This document shows, one piece after another, positions 1-7,349 of a stretch of DNA of 15,000 bases (position 1 is its first letter; each line of letters starts with the position of its first letter). A model generated the notes under the pieces. That model was given only the letters and a program-made list of their open reading frames with translations. It had not been told where the DNA came from and ran no database searches. The stretch is from an uncultured Clostridia bacterium (GTDB lineage Bacteria; Bacillota; Clostridia; TANB77; CAG-508). Location: positions 1-15,000 of the forward strand of contig CAJFQT010000026.1 in NCBI GenBank assembly GCA_904419095.1. The letters run 5' to 3'. Position numbers and translations under genes: made by a program.

Positions 1-1016
1 GGATATTATATGTATATTTATACGAAAAAGAATCTAGCAATTTACCAATGATATTAGAAAAAGAAAATAAAGATGAACTACTAAAAAAATGGAAAAAAGA
101 AGATATTCTAAGTCAAGAAAAAAGTACAAACTTATTTGGAAACAACAAATCAGATAACAGTAGCAATATAGAAAACAATAATGAAGTAAATAAAACAAAC
201 AAAAAAGAATTAGAAAAAATAAAAGAAAAAATTGAATATAAATATCCATATATGCTATCAAGCATAATACCGACAAAAACATCAGTAACAAGCTTAAAAG
301 AAATCATCCAAGAAAACAACTTACAAAAACAAGGCTTAAAACAGGAGGAACAAAATAAAAAAGAAGCACATGAAAACATAATAGAAAATGCAGAAAAAAA
401 TGCACAAGAGAAAATAAGTGAAAATAAAAAAGATATATTTAAAAAACCAGATTTTATAAAAAATGATAAAGACAAAAAATTAACATCAGCAGAAAAAGGA
501 ACAATAATGCACTTATGCTTGCAAAAGATAGATGCAAGAAAAGAATATGATTTAGAAAGCATAAAACAATTCTTATTAGAATTAGAAAAAAAAGGGATTA
601 TAAATCAAAAAGAAAGAGAATGTGTAAATCCAAAAAAAATACTCGAATTCACTAACTCAGAAATAGGAAGAGACTTAAAAACAGCAAAAGAAATATACAA
701 AGAAAAACCTTTTTACATAAATATACCAGCAAAAGAAATATATAACGAAGAAACCCTAGACGAAGAAATCTTAGTACAAGGAATTATAGACTTATATTAC
801 ATAGATAAGAATGACAAGTTAGTATTAGTAGATTACAAAACAGATTATGTAACAGAAGAAAATAAAGATGAATTAATACAAAGATATAAAGGACAATTAG
901 AAATATATGCAAAAGCACTAGAAGAAAGTTTGAAAAGAAAAGTTGATAAGCAATATATTTATTCAACTTATTTAGGAACATTGGGGACACGCCAAATCGT
1001 TCCCAAAAACCCGTAA
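1..1016 (+). CDS. addA: AddA C-terminal part (ATP-dependent helicase/nuclease subunit A), 5' end outside the window
   Basis: The frame is open from the first bases (bases 1-2 are probably the end of a Trp codon, giving W-ILYVYLYEKES). AddA with AddB resects DNA double-strand breaks for recombination in Firmicutes. This piece starts after the helicase motifs, runs through a Lys/Glu/Asn-rich linker and ends in the RecB-family nuclease domain. Visible nuclease motifs are GTIMH (about 498-512), VQGIID (about 775-792) and LVDYKTDY (about 823-846, the D-x-K metal/catalytic signature), then GQLEIYAKAL. After YSTYLG the frame enters the REP-like repeat and adds a foreign tail (TLGTRQIVPKNP) before TAA. 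The nuclease core is intact, so the protein is probably functional. Joining the flanks across the element would give TYLGRGE-stop, with the stop just upstream of the next gene's SD. Confidence 0.93.
   Translation, partial: ILYVYLYEKESSNLPMILEKENKDELLKKWKKEDILSQEKSTNLFGNNKSDNSSNIENNNEVNKTNKKELEKIKEKIEYKYPYMLSSIIPTKTSVTSLKEIIQENNLQKQGLKQEEQNKKEAHENIIENAEKNAQEKISENKKDIFKKPDFIKNDKDKKLTSAEKGTIMHLCLQKIDARKEYDLESIKQFLLELEKKGIINQKERECVNPKKILEFTNSEIGRDLKTAKEIYKEKPFYINIPAKEIYNEETLDEEILVQGIIDLYYIDKNDKLVLVDYKTDYVTEENKDELIQRYKGQLEIYAKALEESLKRKVDKQYIYSTYLGTLGTRQIVPKNP
975..1003 (+). repeat. REP-like repeat, left end of RAYT element
   Basis: This 29-nt hairpin-forming repeat begins GGAACATTGGGG and ends CAAATCGTTCC. 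It is identical to the repeat at 10855-10883 and to the reverse complement of 10987-11015, and differs at one position from the reverse complement of 2131-2159. It supplies the new last codons of addA. Confidence 0.9.
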
Positions 1017-1020
1017 ATGC

Positions 1021-1049
1021 TTGACGGCAAAAAACATATAGGGCATAAT
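1021..1049 (+). promoter_or_regulatory. Candidate sigma-70-type promoter just inside the left end
   Basis: TTGACG (1021-1026), 17 bases, then CATAAT (1044-1049): five of six matches in each box. Transcription would begin near 1056 and run straight into the strong hairpin at 1077-1110. The product could be a short RNA or an attenuated leader of the transposase. This is a pattern match only. Confidence 0.45.
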
Positions 1050-1076
1050 AGAGGATACAGAAAAATGCAAATGAAG

Positions 1077-1118
1077 CTAGAGATTATTATGATAAAATAA
1101 TAATTTCTAGTCTTTTAT
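1077..1118 (+). terminator. Strong hairpin, probable terminator/attenuator ahead of the transposase
   Basis: CTAGAGATTATTAT (1077-1090) pairs with ATAATAATTTCTAG (1097-1110) over 14 positions with one G-U pair, leaving a 6-nt loop. It is followed by TCTTTTAT. It lies downstream of addA and of the 1021-1049 promoter and upstream of the transposase promoter, so it could insulate the transposase from read-through. The stem is AT-rich and the T-run is interrupted, so termination efficiency is uncertain. Confidence 0.55.
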
Positions 1119-1168
1119 CATTTAATATTATATTTGTTTTAAATAAAAAAATTCGGTGAAAATAAAGC

Positions 1169-1197
1169 TTGACAAACTTGAAAAAAAAGAATATTAT
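1169..1197 (+). promoter_or_regulatory. Promoter of the RAYT transposase
   Basis: TTGACA (1169-1174), 17 bases, then TATTAT (1192-1197). The transcript would start near 1204, leaving a 5' leader of about 86 nt before the transposase ATG at 1290. Confidence 0.65.
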
Positions 1198-1289
1198 GGT
1201 AACATAATTCAAAATCAAATTTATATCAAAAATTTTAAGTCGAAATTTTATTCCATATCAGTATCAATTATATAAAGAAAGGAGTGATT

Positions 1290-2009
1290 ATGCCAAGAGT
1301 TTCAAGAGGATCTTATAGTTCTTGTTTTTTTCACAATATGGTACAAGGAATTAACAAAGAATATATATTTAATCAAAACAAAGAGAAAAACAAATATATA
1401 AAATTATTAAAGCAGTCATTAGAATATGATATAGAAATTATTTCATATGTTATTATGGATAATCATGCACATTTACTTTTATATGTTACAGATGTTACTA
1501 AAATGAGTGAGTTTATGAAGAATACAAATGAAAAATATGCTATGTATTATAATTACATTAATAACAGAGTGGGTGTTGTCTTTAGGAATAGATTTAAAAC
1601 CCAAGCAATTGTATCGGAAACGCACTTATACAATTGCATAAAATATATCTATGATAATCCAGTAAAAGCGAAAATAGTAGAAAAGCCAGAAGAATATAAA
1701 TATTCTAACTTTACTGAATTTAATAATAATGCTTTAGATAAAAAAATATTAAATTGTGGACAGTTTTCGAATATGGAAAAAATGTATGAAAATGAGAGCA
1801 AAATTTTAGATACGAAAGAAGATGAATTGAATTATGCTAAAAGTATAATAGATGAATATACTAAAGATAAATCTTTAAAAAACGAAGATAATCAAAGGGA
1901 AATATTGCAGATGTTAAGAGAAAAAACCAATCTATCATATAATATTATTTCGACCTTATTAAAAATACCTAAAACAACATTATGGAAAGTAGATAAAAAC
2001 AAAAAATGA
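1290..2009 (+). CDS. REP-associated tyrosine transposase (RAYT, Y1/IS200-like HUH family)
   Basis: This 239-residue protein has the Y1 transposase fold signature. MDNHAHLLL at residues 56-64 carries the HUH metal-binding pair (His59, His61). The segment CIKYIYDNPVKA at residues 116-127 holds the likely catalytic tyrosine (Tyr119 or Tyr121). Proteins of this family nick and rejoin single-stranded DNA at REP hairpins. The C-terminus (about 205-239, REILQMLREKTNLSYNIIS followed by LLKIPKTTLWK) resembles a helix-turn-helix DNA-binding segment. ATG 1290 is preferred over an in-frame GTG at 1284 because the SD AAAGGAG (1278-1284) would overlap the latter. No frameshift or stop disrupts it, so it may be active. 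It is the only transposase in the window and the natural candidate to mobilise the related repeats at 10855-11015. Confidence 0.88.
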   Translation: MPRVSRGSYSSCFFHNMVQGINKEYIFNQNKEKNKYIKLLKQSLEYDIEIISYVIMDNHAHLLLYVTDVTKMSEFMKNTNEKYAMYYNYINNRVGVVFRNRFKTQAIVSETHLYNCIKYIYDNPVKAKIVEKPEEYKYSNFTEFNNNALDKKILNCGQFSNMEKMYENESKILDTKEDELNYAKSIIDEYTKDKSLKNEDNQREILQMLREKTNLSYNIISTLLKIPKTTLWKVDKNKK

Positions 2010-2038
2010 CAAAAGTAAAAATATTGTCACAAAATGTA

Positions 2039-2067
2039 TTGTAAATAAGAAAATAATTGTATATAAT
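2039..2067 (+). promoter_or_regulatory. Candidate outward-facing promoter near the right end of the element
   Basis: TTGTAA (2039-2044), 17 bases, then a perfect TATAAT (2062-2067). It reads out of the element toward the ABC transporter genes. The -35 box is weak (four of six), but spacing and -10 are ideal. The resulting leader would contain the hairpins at 2072-2112 and 2131-2159. Confidence 0.5.
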
Positions 2068-2071
2068 ATGC

Positions 2072-2112
2072 GAAGTTGAATGACATAAAAACTTGAAAAA
2101 GGTCAGAACTTC
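2072..2112 (+). other. Subterminal bulged hairpin at the right end of the RAYT element
   Basis: GAAGTT (2072-2077) pairs with AACTTC (2107-2112), and TGAC (2081-2084) with GTCA (2102-2105), with small internal bulges and a loop at 2085-2101. It may be part of the end structure recognised during transposition or simply a leader-RNA hairpin. Confidence 0.4.
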
Positions 2113-2130
2113 AACGAAACAACAAAATTG

Positions 2131-2159
2131 GGAACGATTTGGCGTGTCCCCAACGTTCC
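2131..2159 (-). repeat. REP-like repeat, right end of RAYT element (inverted)
   Basis: This is the reverse complement of the left repeat with one difference (AACGTTCC here against AATGTTCC in the copy at 10987-11015). It is preceded by CAAAATTGG, also present before the 10987 copy. Its end lies two bases before the GGGAGAGGAG SD region of the ABC ATPase. Confidence 0.9.
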
Positions 2160-2179
2160 TAGGGAGAGGAGAATAGAAG

Positions 2180-3070
2180 ATGGGATTAAAGTTAGAGAAT
2201 GTGTCAAAGACATTCATTGGTAAGAAAGCAGTTCAAGATATTTCTTTTGAAGTTAATAAACCAGGCGTGTTTGGTCTTTTAGGAACAAATGGCGCAGGAA
2301 AAACTACTACAATTAGAATGCTGCTTGGCATAATTAAAAAAGATACTGGTGAGATTACTTGGAATGGTAAACCTGTTGAGAGAAAACATGTGAATTTTGG
2401 TTATCTTCCAGAGGAAAGAGGTGTGTATCCAAAAACAAAAATTCATGACCAACTTATGTATTTTGCAGAGCTTAAAGGTATGAAGAAACAAGAGGCTGAA
2501 GAGGCTATAAGTAAATGGGCAAAGGTGCTTAAGGTTGAAGAATATATACAAATGCCAGCTGAAAAATTGTCAAAAGGTAATCAGCAGAAAATTCAATTTA
2601 TGACTTCTATTTTACATAACCCAGAGTTAATTGTTTTAGACGAACCTTTTAGTGGACTGGATCCTGTTAATAGTGAGATTTTAAAAAATGTAATAATAGA
2701 TTTAGTAAAACAAGGTAAGTATATTATAATGTCAAGTCATCAAATGGCTTCTATCGAGGAATTTTGTAGCGATATTTTGATTTTAAATAAGGGAAAAACC
2801 GTTTTACAGGGTAATTTGAAAGAAATAAAAGAAAAATATCCAGCAAATAGGTTGGAGTTATCAACAAATGTTAGTATAGATGAATTTATAAATAATAGTA
2901 ATATGACAATTGAGTTTTCAAAAAATAATGACTATTCTATAAATATAAATTCAGAGGATGATGCTCACAAACTTTTACAAAATTTGGTTAAGAATAATGT
3001 AGAAATAAATAAGTTCGAAATTAAAAAACCAACGCTAAATGATATTTTTATAGAAAAGGTGGGTGAGTAA
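2180..3070 (+). CDS. ABC transporter ATP-binding protein, NatA/YhaQ-like
   Basis: This 296-residue cytoplasmic ATPase powers the membrane partner encoded next. Walker A is GTNGAGKT (residues 35-42), the signature is LSKGNQQK (130-137), Walker B is LIVLDEP (150-156), the D-loop is SGLD (158-161) and the H-loop is SSH (185-187). The C-terminal 90 residues form the extra domain common in NatA-type exporters, ending in PTLNDIFIEKVGE. ATG 2180 follows the SD-like GGGAGAGGAG (2162-2171). The stop is one base from the start of the permease, indicating translational coupling. In this subfamily substrates range from sodium to peptides or drugs; the sequence does not decide. Its leader has been rewritten by the RAYT element, so expression may depend on the candidate promoter at 2039-2067. 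Confidence 0.9.
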   Translation: MGLKLENVSKTFIGKKAVQDISFEVNKPGVFGLLGTNGAGKTTTIRMLLGIIKKDTGEITWNGKPVERKHVNFGYLPEERGVYPKTKIHDQLMYFAELKGMKKQEAEEAISKWAKVLKVEEYIQMPAEKLSKGNQQKIQFMTSILHNPELIVLDEPFSGLDPVNSEILKNVIIDLVKQGKYIIMSSHQMASIEEFCSDILILNKGKTVLQGNLKEIKEKYPANRLELSTNVSIDEFINNSNMTIEFSKNNDYSININSEDDAHKLLQNLVKNNVEINKFEIKKPTLNDIFIEKVGE

Positions 3071-3071
3071 G

Positions 3072-4325
3072 ATGAGAGATTTAAAGATAGTTACAATATT
3101 TACAATGAAAGAAATGTTGAAAAGAAAATCTTTTATAGTAACAACAATCATGATTTTACTGTTGATTATAATTGGTTTTAATATACCAAATATTATTAAT
3201 TTCTTCAATAAAGGTAATAATCAAAATGATGGAACTAGCAAATTACTTATTGTTGATTCAAAGAATATATTTGAAGGAACTTTGGAAAATTTGAATAATA
3301 TGAACTTAGGATACAAAGTAGAGATTTCAAATGAAGAATTATCCTTTGAAGATATAAAAAATAAAATAGAAAATAAAGAAATAGATAATGCAATCATAAT
3401 AGAGCAAAATACAGAAAATTTGAACTCTTATAGATTAAGATACATAGTAGAAAATATTGCTATTGTTTCAAGCATACCAGAGGATTTATTAAATGCTATA
3501 AGTAATACATATACAAATTTACAAATTTCAAAATTAGGTTTAACACAAGAACAATTGCAATCTTTAACTCCTAATTTTGAATATAGTATTGAACAAACAG
3601 AGGAACAAGAAGTAAGTGGAAATGTGATGGTTATAATGCTATTATCAATTGTGCTATTCTATGCAATATATTTTTGTGCATATCAAGTTTCTAGTTCAAT
3701 TACAACAGAAAAGACTTCAAAGATAATGGAGACATTAGTTACATCTACAAGTCCTAGAACAATAGTAATGGGAAAAACAATAGGTATTGGAATTGTAGGT
3801 TTAGTACAAGTTTGTTTATTTGTTGCTACTGCATTAATATCAGCTAAGTTGTTTTTAGAACCAGGATTGCTAGAGTCAGTTTTAGATATGTCTAAATTTA
3901 CACCATATTTAGCAATTATAACTATAATTTATTTTATACTTGGTTATTTTACATATGCTTTATTATACGCTTTAACTGGTTCAACTGTTAGCAAACCAGA
4001 AGATATTCAATCTGCAAATACTCCTGTTGCAATACTTGCTGTTATCGGATTTTATTTATCTTATTTTACAATGATGAATCCAACAAGTAGCTTAAATGTA
4101 TTTGCTTCTATGTTTCCAATATCATCACCATTTTGTATGCCATTTAGGATAATGATGGGAGTAGCAAGTATTACTGATGTAATTCTTTCTCTAGCTATTC
4201 TTGTTGTTACTATTTTGATTGTGGCTAATATTGCAATTAAAATTTATTCAAATGCTATTTTGAATTATGGAACAAAAATGTCTTTAGGTGATATGATTAG
4301 AATTTATAGAGATAAAAATAATTAA
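3072..4325 (+). CDS. ABC-2 type transporter permease, NatB/YhaP-like
   Basis: This 417-residue membrane protein is the partner of the preceding ATPase. It has one N-terminal transmembrane helix (about 20-38), a large extracytoplasmic domain (about 45-180), then a block of five or so hydrophobic helices from about 188 to 398. The segment SSSITTEKTSKIMETLVTST after the second helix is the cytoplasmic coupling region typical of NatB/YhaP proteins. ATG 3072 is preferred because the SD AAAGGTGGG (3055-3063) is well spaced for it, whereas an upstream in-frame GTG at 3063 would abut the SD. An extruder of ions, peptides or antimicrobials is likely. No self-resistance or bacteriocin gene is nearby to define the substrate. 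Confidence 0.88.
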   Translation: MRDLKIVTIFTMKEMLKRKSFIVTTIMILLLIIIGFNIPNIINFFNKGNNQNDGTSKLLIVDSKNIFEGTLENLNNMNLGYKVEISNEELSFEDIKNKIENKEIDNAIIIEQNTENLNSYRLRYIVENIAIVSSIPEDLLNAISNTYTNLQISKLGLTQEQLQSLTPNFEYSIEQTEEQEVSGNVMVIMLLSIVLFYAIYFCAYQVSSSITTEKTSKIMETLVTSTSPRTIVMGKTIGIGIVGLVQVCLFVATALISAKLFLEPGLLESVLDMSKFTPYLAIITIIYFILGYFTYALLYALTGSTVSKPEDIQSANTPVAILAVIGFYLSYFTMMNPTSSLNVFASMFPISSPFCMPFRIMMGVASITDVILSLAILVVTILIVANIAIKIYSNAILNYGTKMSLGDMIRIYRDKNN

Positions 4326-4443
4326 AACTTAGATTATAGAAATTAGTTTTAGTATGAAAATAAATTGTTTGACAGGTTAATATATAAAACTAAAACTGAG
4401 TTATAATTATCTAAATTAGAGTAATAAATCAGATTAGATTAGG

Positions 4444-4473
4444 AAAAAAAGAAGAGTAACATCTTCTTTTTTT
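4444..4473 (+). terminator. Rho-independent terminator after the ABC operon
   Basis: A7-GAAGA (4444-4455) pairs with TCTTC-T7 (4462-4473), a perfect 12-bp stem with a 6-nt loop ending in a seven-T run. The symmetrical A/T tails would allow function in both directions. Confidence 0.85.
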
Positions 4474-4537
4474 GAATGTTTTGTGGTAAAATATAGCATA
4501 TGTAAAAATTAAAAATATAATTAGAGAAGGTAATGTG

Positions 4538-5008
4538 ATGAAAAAGATAGGATTTACAATAGGAAAATTTGCACCATTTCATAAAGGACATCAGTACTTA
4601 ATTGAGAAGGCAATTAAAGAGATGGATGAATTTTATGTTATAGTGTATGAAACTGATGTGATTAATATTCCTGTGGAAGTAAGAGCTGATTGGATAAAAA
4701 GAATTTATCCACAAGTTAATATTTTATACGCAAAAAATCCACCAATGGAATATGGACTAGATGAGAAGAGAGTAAAGATACAAATAGATTATTTAAAAGA
4801 AATAATAAAAGGGATACCTGTAACTGATTTTTATAGTAGTGAGCCATATGGAAAATTTGTTGCAAAATATATGAATGTGAATGATGACCGTGTAGACAGC
4901 AAGAGAGTTGAAGTTCCTATTTGTGCAACAAATATAAGAAAGGACATTTCAAGATATAAGGAATTTTTAGATAAAAGAGTTTATGATGATTATAAAAAAT
5001 ATTTGTAG
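4538..5008 (+). CDS. Nicotinamide-nucleotide adenylyltransferase-like protein (NadR-type nucleotidyltransferase domain)
   Basis: This 156-residue single-domain protein belongs to the nucleotidyltransferase alpha/beta-phosphodiesterase superfamily. GKFAPFHKGH (9-18) contains the HxGH ATP-binding motif. SSEPYG (100-105) and CATNIRKD (129-136) match the NadR-type substrate and second nucleotide-binding segments (SSEEYG and SGTxIRxN-like in NadR). The likely reaction is NMN or a related nucleotide plus ATP to the dinucleotide plus pyrophosphate, in NAD salvage. The ribosylnicotinamide kinase domain and repressor helix-turn-helix of full NadR are absent. ATG 4538 follows SD GAGAAGG (4524-4530); an in-frame GTG at 4535 is too close. 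It stands alone after a terminator; an extended -10 (TGGTAAAAT, 4484-4492) is a weak promoter candidate. The substrate is inferred. Confidence 0.75.
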   Translation: MKKIGFTIGKFAPFHKGHQYLIEKAIKEMDEFYVIVYETDVINIPVEVRADWIKRIYPQVNILYAKNPPMEYGLDEKRVKIQIDYLKEIIKGIPVTDFYSSEPYGKFVAKYMNVNDDRVDSKRVEVPICATNIRKDISRYKEFLDKRVYDDYKKYL

Positions 5009-5078
5009 TAAAATATTTGAAATAAATATTGGAGATAAAATGCTTATAATAATATTTTTAATAAAATAGGAGATGAAG

Positions 5079-6035
5079 ATGCTATCAATATTAGATGTAA
5101 AAAGAAAATTACCAAAAGAATTTGTAAATAATTTATATGAATTATATACACCACTTATGGTAGATAAAATTTTATCAGGACTTTCTGGAGAAAGATTAAC
5201 AACTGTAAGAATAAATACAATTAAATATTCAGTTCAAGATTTTATGAAATATTGTAAAGAAAACAATATTAAATTTGAAAGAGTTTTATGGTATAATGAT
5301 GCAGTTATAATAAAAAATGCTAATGAAAAGCAAATACAAAAATTAGATATATATGAAAAAGGATATATTTATCTTCAAAGTTTATCTAGTATGATACCAC
5401 CAATTATTTTAAATCCCAAAAGTGGTGAAAAGGTATTAGATTTAACAGCAGCCCCTGGAAGCAAAACAACACAGATTTCAGCTTTGATGAAAAATGAAGG
5501 ATATATATTAGCAAATGAACTTGATAAAATAAGATGTGAAAGATTAAAATATAATATACAAAAGCAAGGAGCAAACATTGTAGATGTAATAAATCAAAGA
5601 GGGGAAAAAATAGGAAAAGAATATCCAGAAGAATTTGATAAAGTACTATTAGATGCACCTTGTAGTGGAGAGGGAAGATTTTTAGCAAATAGTGTGAAAA
5701 CATATAGAGATTGGTCGCCTAGAACGGTTAAAGAACTTTCAAAATTACAAAAGAAACTTTTTAAAAGTGCATATGAAAGTTTAAAACCAAATGGAGAAAT
5801 GGTATATTCAACTTGCACAATTAACACAGAAGAAAATGAGCAAATATTAAAATGGGCAATTGAAAATTTAAACCTTAAAATATTAGATATAAAAATAGAA
5901 ATTAAAGATAAATTACCAATCATTATAGAAGATTCTGACAAAAAGCTAAAAAAAGAAATAGAAAAGTCAATAAAAATAATGCCATCTAAAGTACAAGAAG
6001 GATTTTTTGTTGCAAAAATTCAAAAGTGTAAATAG
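5079..6035 (+). CDS. RsmB/NOP2/Sun-family RNA (cytosine-5-)-methyltransferase
   Basis: This 318-residue SAM-dependent enzyme probably makes m5C in rRNA or tRNA. The SAM-binding motif is LDLTAAPGSKT (120-130), motif IV is DAPCSGEG (192-199, Cys195 for product release), and motif VI is STCTINTEENE (244-254, catalytic Cys246). An N-terminal domain of about 100 residues precedes the Rossmann fold. There is no C-terminal PUA-like extension as in longer RsmF proteins, so it is a minimal family member. ATG 5079 is chosen because AGGAG (5068-5072) is well placed for it; an ATG at 5073 in the same frame overlaps the SD. A nine-codon ORF (5040-5069) ends within this SD. The exact target base cannot be read from the sequence. 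Confidence 0.88.
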   Translation: MLSILDVKRKLPKEFVNNLYELYTPLMVDKILSGLSGERLTTVRINTIKYSVQDFMKYCKENNIKFERVLWYNDAVIIKNANEKQIQKLDIYEKGYIYLQSLSSMIPPIILNPKSGEKVLDLTAAPGSKTTQISALMKNEGYILANELDKIRCERLKYNIQKQGANIVDVINQRGEKIGKEYPEEFDKVLLDAPCSGEGRFLANSVKTYRDWSPRTVKELSKLQKKLFKSAYESLKPNGEMVYSTCTINTEENEQILKWAIENLNLKILDIKIEIKDKLPIIIEDSDKKLKKEIEKSIKIMPSKVQEGFFVAKIQKCK

Positions 6036-6177
6036 CAATAGTATACATCTATAAAAGTGTATGAATAAGTAAATATAGATATAAAAATTACTATATAAAA
6101 AATTGTATTAAATCAAAATTGACAATAGAGAAAAATTTACAACGTAAAAATAAAAAAATTAAATGGGGGGAAAATAA

Positions 6178-7341
6178 ATGACACAATTACTTATAAAACT
6201 TTTTATAAAAGATAAAAACGTGAAAGACTTAGAAGTAAGAAATAAATATGCAATGCTATCAAGTATTACAGGAATAATATTAAACATACTATTATCAGTA
6301 TTTAAATTAATAATAGGATTAATATCAAACTCAATCTCAATAATATCTGATGCAGTAAACAATATAACAGATGCAGGTTCATCTGTTGTAACAATGATAG
6401 GTTTCAAAATGTCACAAAAAAAGGTAGACAAAAATCATCCATGGGGACATGGGAGAATGGAGTACATAGCAGCATTTATAGTAGATATTTTAATAATATT
6501 AGTAGGATTTGAATTATTAAGAACATCAATAGAAAAAATATTAAATCCTGAACTACCATTAATAAGCAATGTAACTTTAATAATACTTGTAGCATCAATT
6601 GTAGCAAAATTATGGTTATTTTTCTTTTACAAAAAAATAGCTAAAACAATAGACTCAGCCGCAATAAAAGGAAACGCATATGACAGCATATCAGATGTAA
6701 TTTCTACAACAGCAGTATTAATTTCAGCAGTAGTAGCTAGGATTTCACAAGTTTCAATAGATGGATATATAAGTTTATTGGTCTCAATATTCATATTATA
6801 CACAGGAGCAAAAGCAATAAAAGAAATTATAGATATTTTATTAGGCTCTAGCCCAGATCCAGAATTTGTGAAAGATATAGAAGAATTTGTAAAAAAATAC
6901 AAATTAGTAGTAGGAATACATGATATGATGATACATGATTATGGTCCAGGAAGAAAAATAGTATCATTCCATGCAGAAGTACCAGCAGATATTAACATTG
7001 GAAAAGCACATGATGAAATAGATAAAATAGAACAAGATATGTATGAAAAATTCAACTGTATTACAACAATTCATATGGATCCAATAGTGATTGATAATGA
7101 AGAAATAAACACAATGAAAAAATTAACAGAAGAAATAGTGCAAGACATAAATGGAGAATTTTCAATTCACGATTTTAGAATGACTGATGGTGGAGAAAGA
7201 ATTAATTTAATATTTGATTTAGTATTGCCAAGAGAAGGAAATTTTGATAAAGAGCAAATAAGAAAAGAAGTTGCTCAGAAAATTCATAGTATAAATGATA
7301 AATATTATGCTGTGATAACAGTAGAGCATTCTTATGTATAG
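6178..7341 (+). CDS. Cation diffusion facilitator (CDF) family efflux transporter, manganese-type site
   Basis: This 387-residue inner-membrane metal:proton antiporter has about six helices (28-50, 55-77, 97-116, 130-150, 172-190, 196-213) followed by a cytoplasmic CDF dimerisation domain and a second ferredoxin-like extension. The transmembrane metal site is N61-x3-D65 in helix 2 (SDAVNNITDAGSS) and D169-x3-D173 in helix 5 (AYDSISD). Zinc transporters such as YiiP have D-x3-D and H-x3-D here. The N-D/D-D set is the pattern of manganese exporters such as MntE. HPWGHGRMEYIAA (87-99) is the family's loop motif. SD GGGGGG (6165-6170) precedes ATG 6178. TTGACA at 6119 lacks a well-spaced -10. Manganese specificity is an inference. 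Confidence 0.88.
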   Translation: MTQLLIKLFIKDKNVKDLEVRNKYAMLSSITGIILNILLSVFKLIIGLISNSISIISDAVNNITDAGSSVVTMIGFKMSQKKVDKNHPWGHGRMEYIAAFIVDILIILVGFELLRTSIEKILNPELPLISNVTLIILVASIVAKLWLFFFYKKIAKTIDSAAIKGNAYDSISDVISTTAVLISAVVARISQVSIDGYISLLVSIFILYTGAKAIKEIIDILLGSSPDPEFVKDIEEFVKKYKLVVGIHDMMIHDYGPGRKIVSFHAEVPADINIGKAHDEIDKIEQDMYEKFNCITTIHMDPIVIDNEEINTMKKLTEEIVQDINGEFSIHDFRMTDGGERINLIFDLVLPREGNFDKEQIRKEVAQKIHSINDKYYAVITVEHSYV

Positions 7342-7349
7342 GGGGATTT

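Larger units (their letters stand above)
975..2159 (+). mobile_element. REP/RAYT-type transposable element with its own tyrosine transposase
   Basis: The element is bounded by two 29-nt repeats in inverted orientation (975-1003 and 2131-2159) that match at 28 of 29 positions. Each repeat is itself an imperfect hairpin (GGAAC...GTTCC arms with inner TTGG/CCAA). Between them lie a transposase gene, a candidate promoter near each end, and hairpins at 1077-1110 and 2072-2112. Known family background: RAYTs are Y1 HUH enzymes flanked by inverted REP hairpins. The dinucleotide TA flanks both ends (973-974 and 2160-2161), but the second copy in this window lacks it, so no target duplication is claimed. 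The element sits exactly at the addA/ABC-transporter boundary. Confidence 0.85.

Noticed and set aside
113..562. Minus-strand ORF of 149 codons opposite addA, and similar long minus-strand ORFs opposite other genes
   Set aside because: Low-complexity Phe/Ser/Leu-rich translations are mirror images of Lys/Glu-rich coding sequence, with no SD and no recognisable family.
973..2161. TA target-site duplication of the RAYT element
   Set aside because: TA flanks both ends here, but the related element at 10855-11015 is flanked by GA and CA, and Y1 enzymes do not normally create duplications. Chance is likely.
4369..4407. Promoter TTGACA (4369) with TATAAT (4402) upstream of the NadR-like gene
   Set aside because: The spacing is 27 bases, far too long, and a terminator at 4444-4473 would lie between it and the gene.
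6119..6150. Promoter TTGACA (6119-6124) for the CDF gene
   Set aside because: No acceptable -10 at 16-18 bases; the nearest TAAAAA is at 20.
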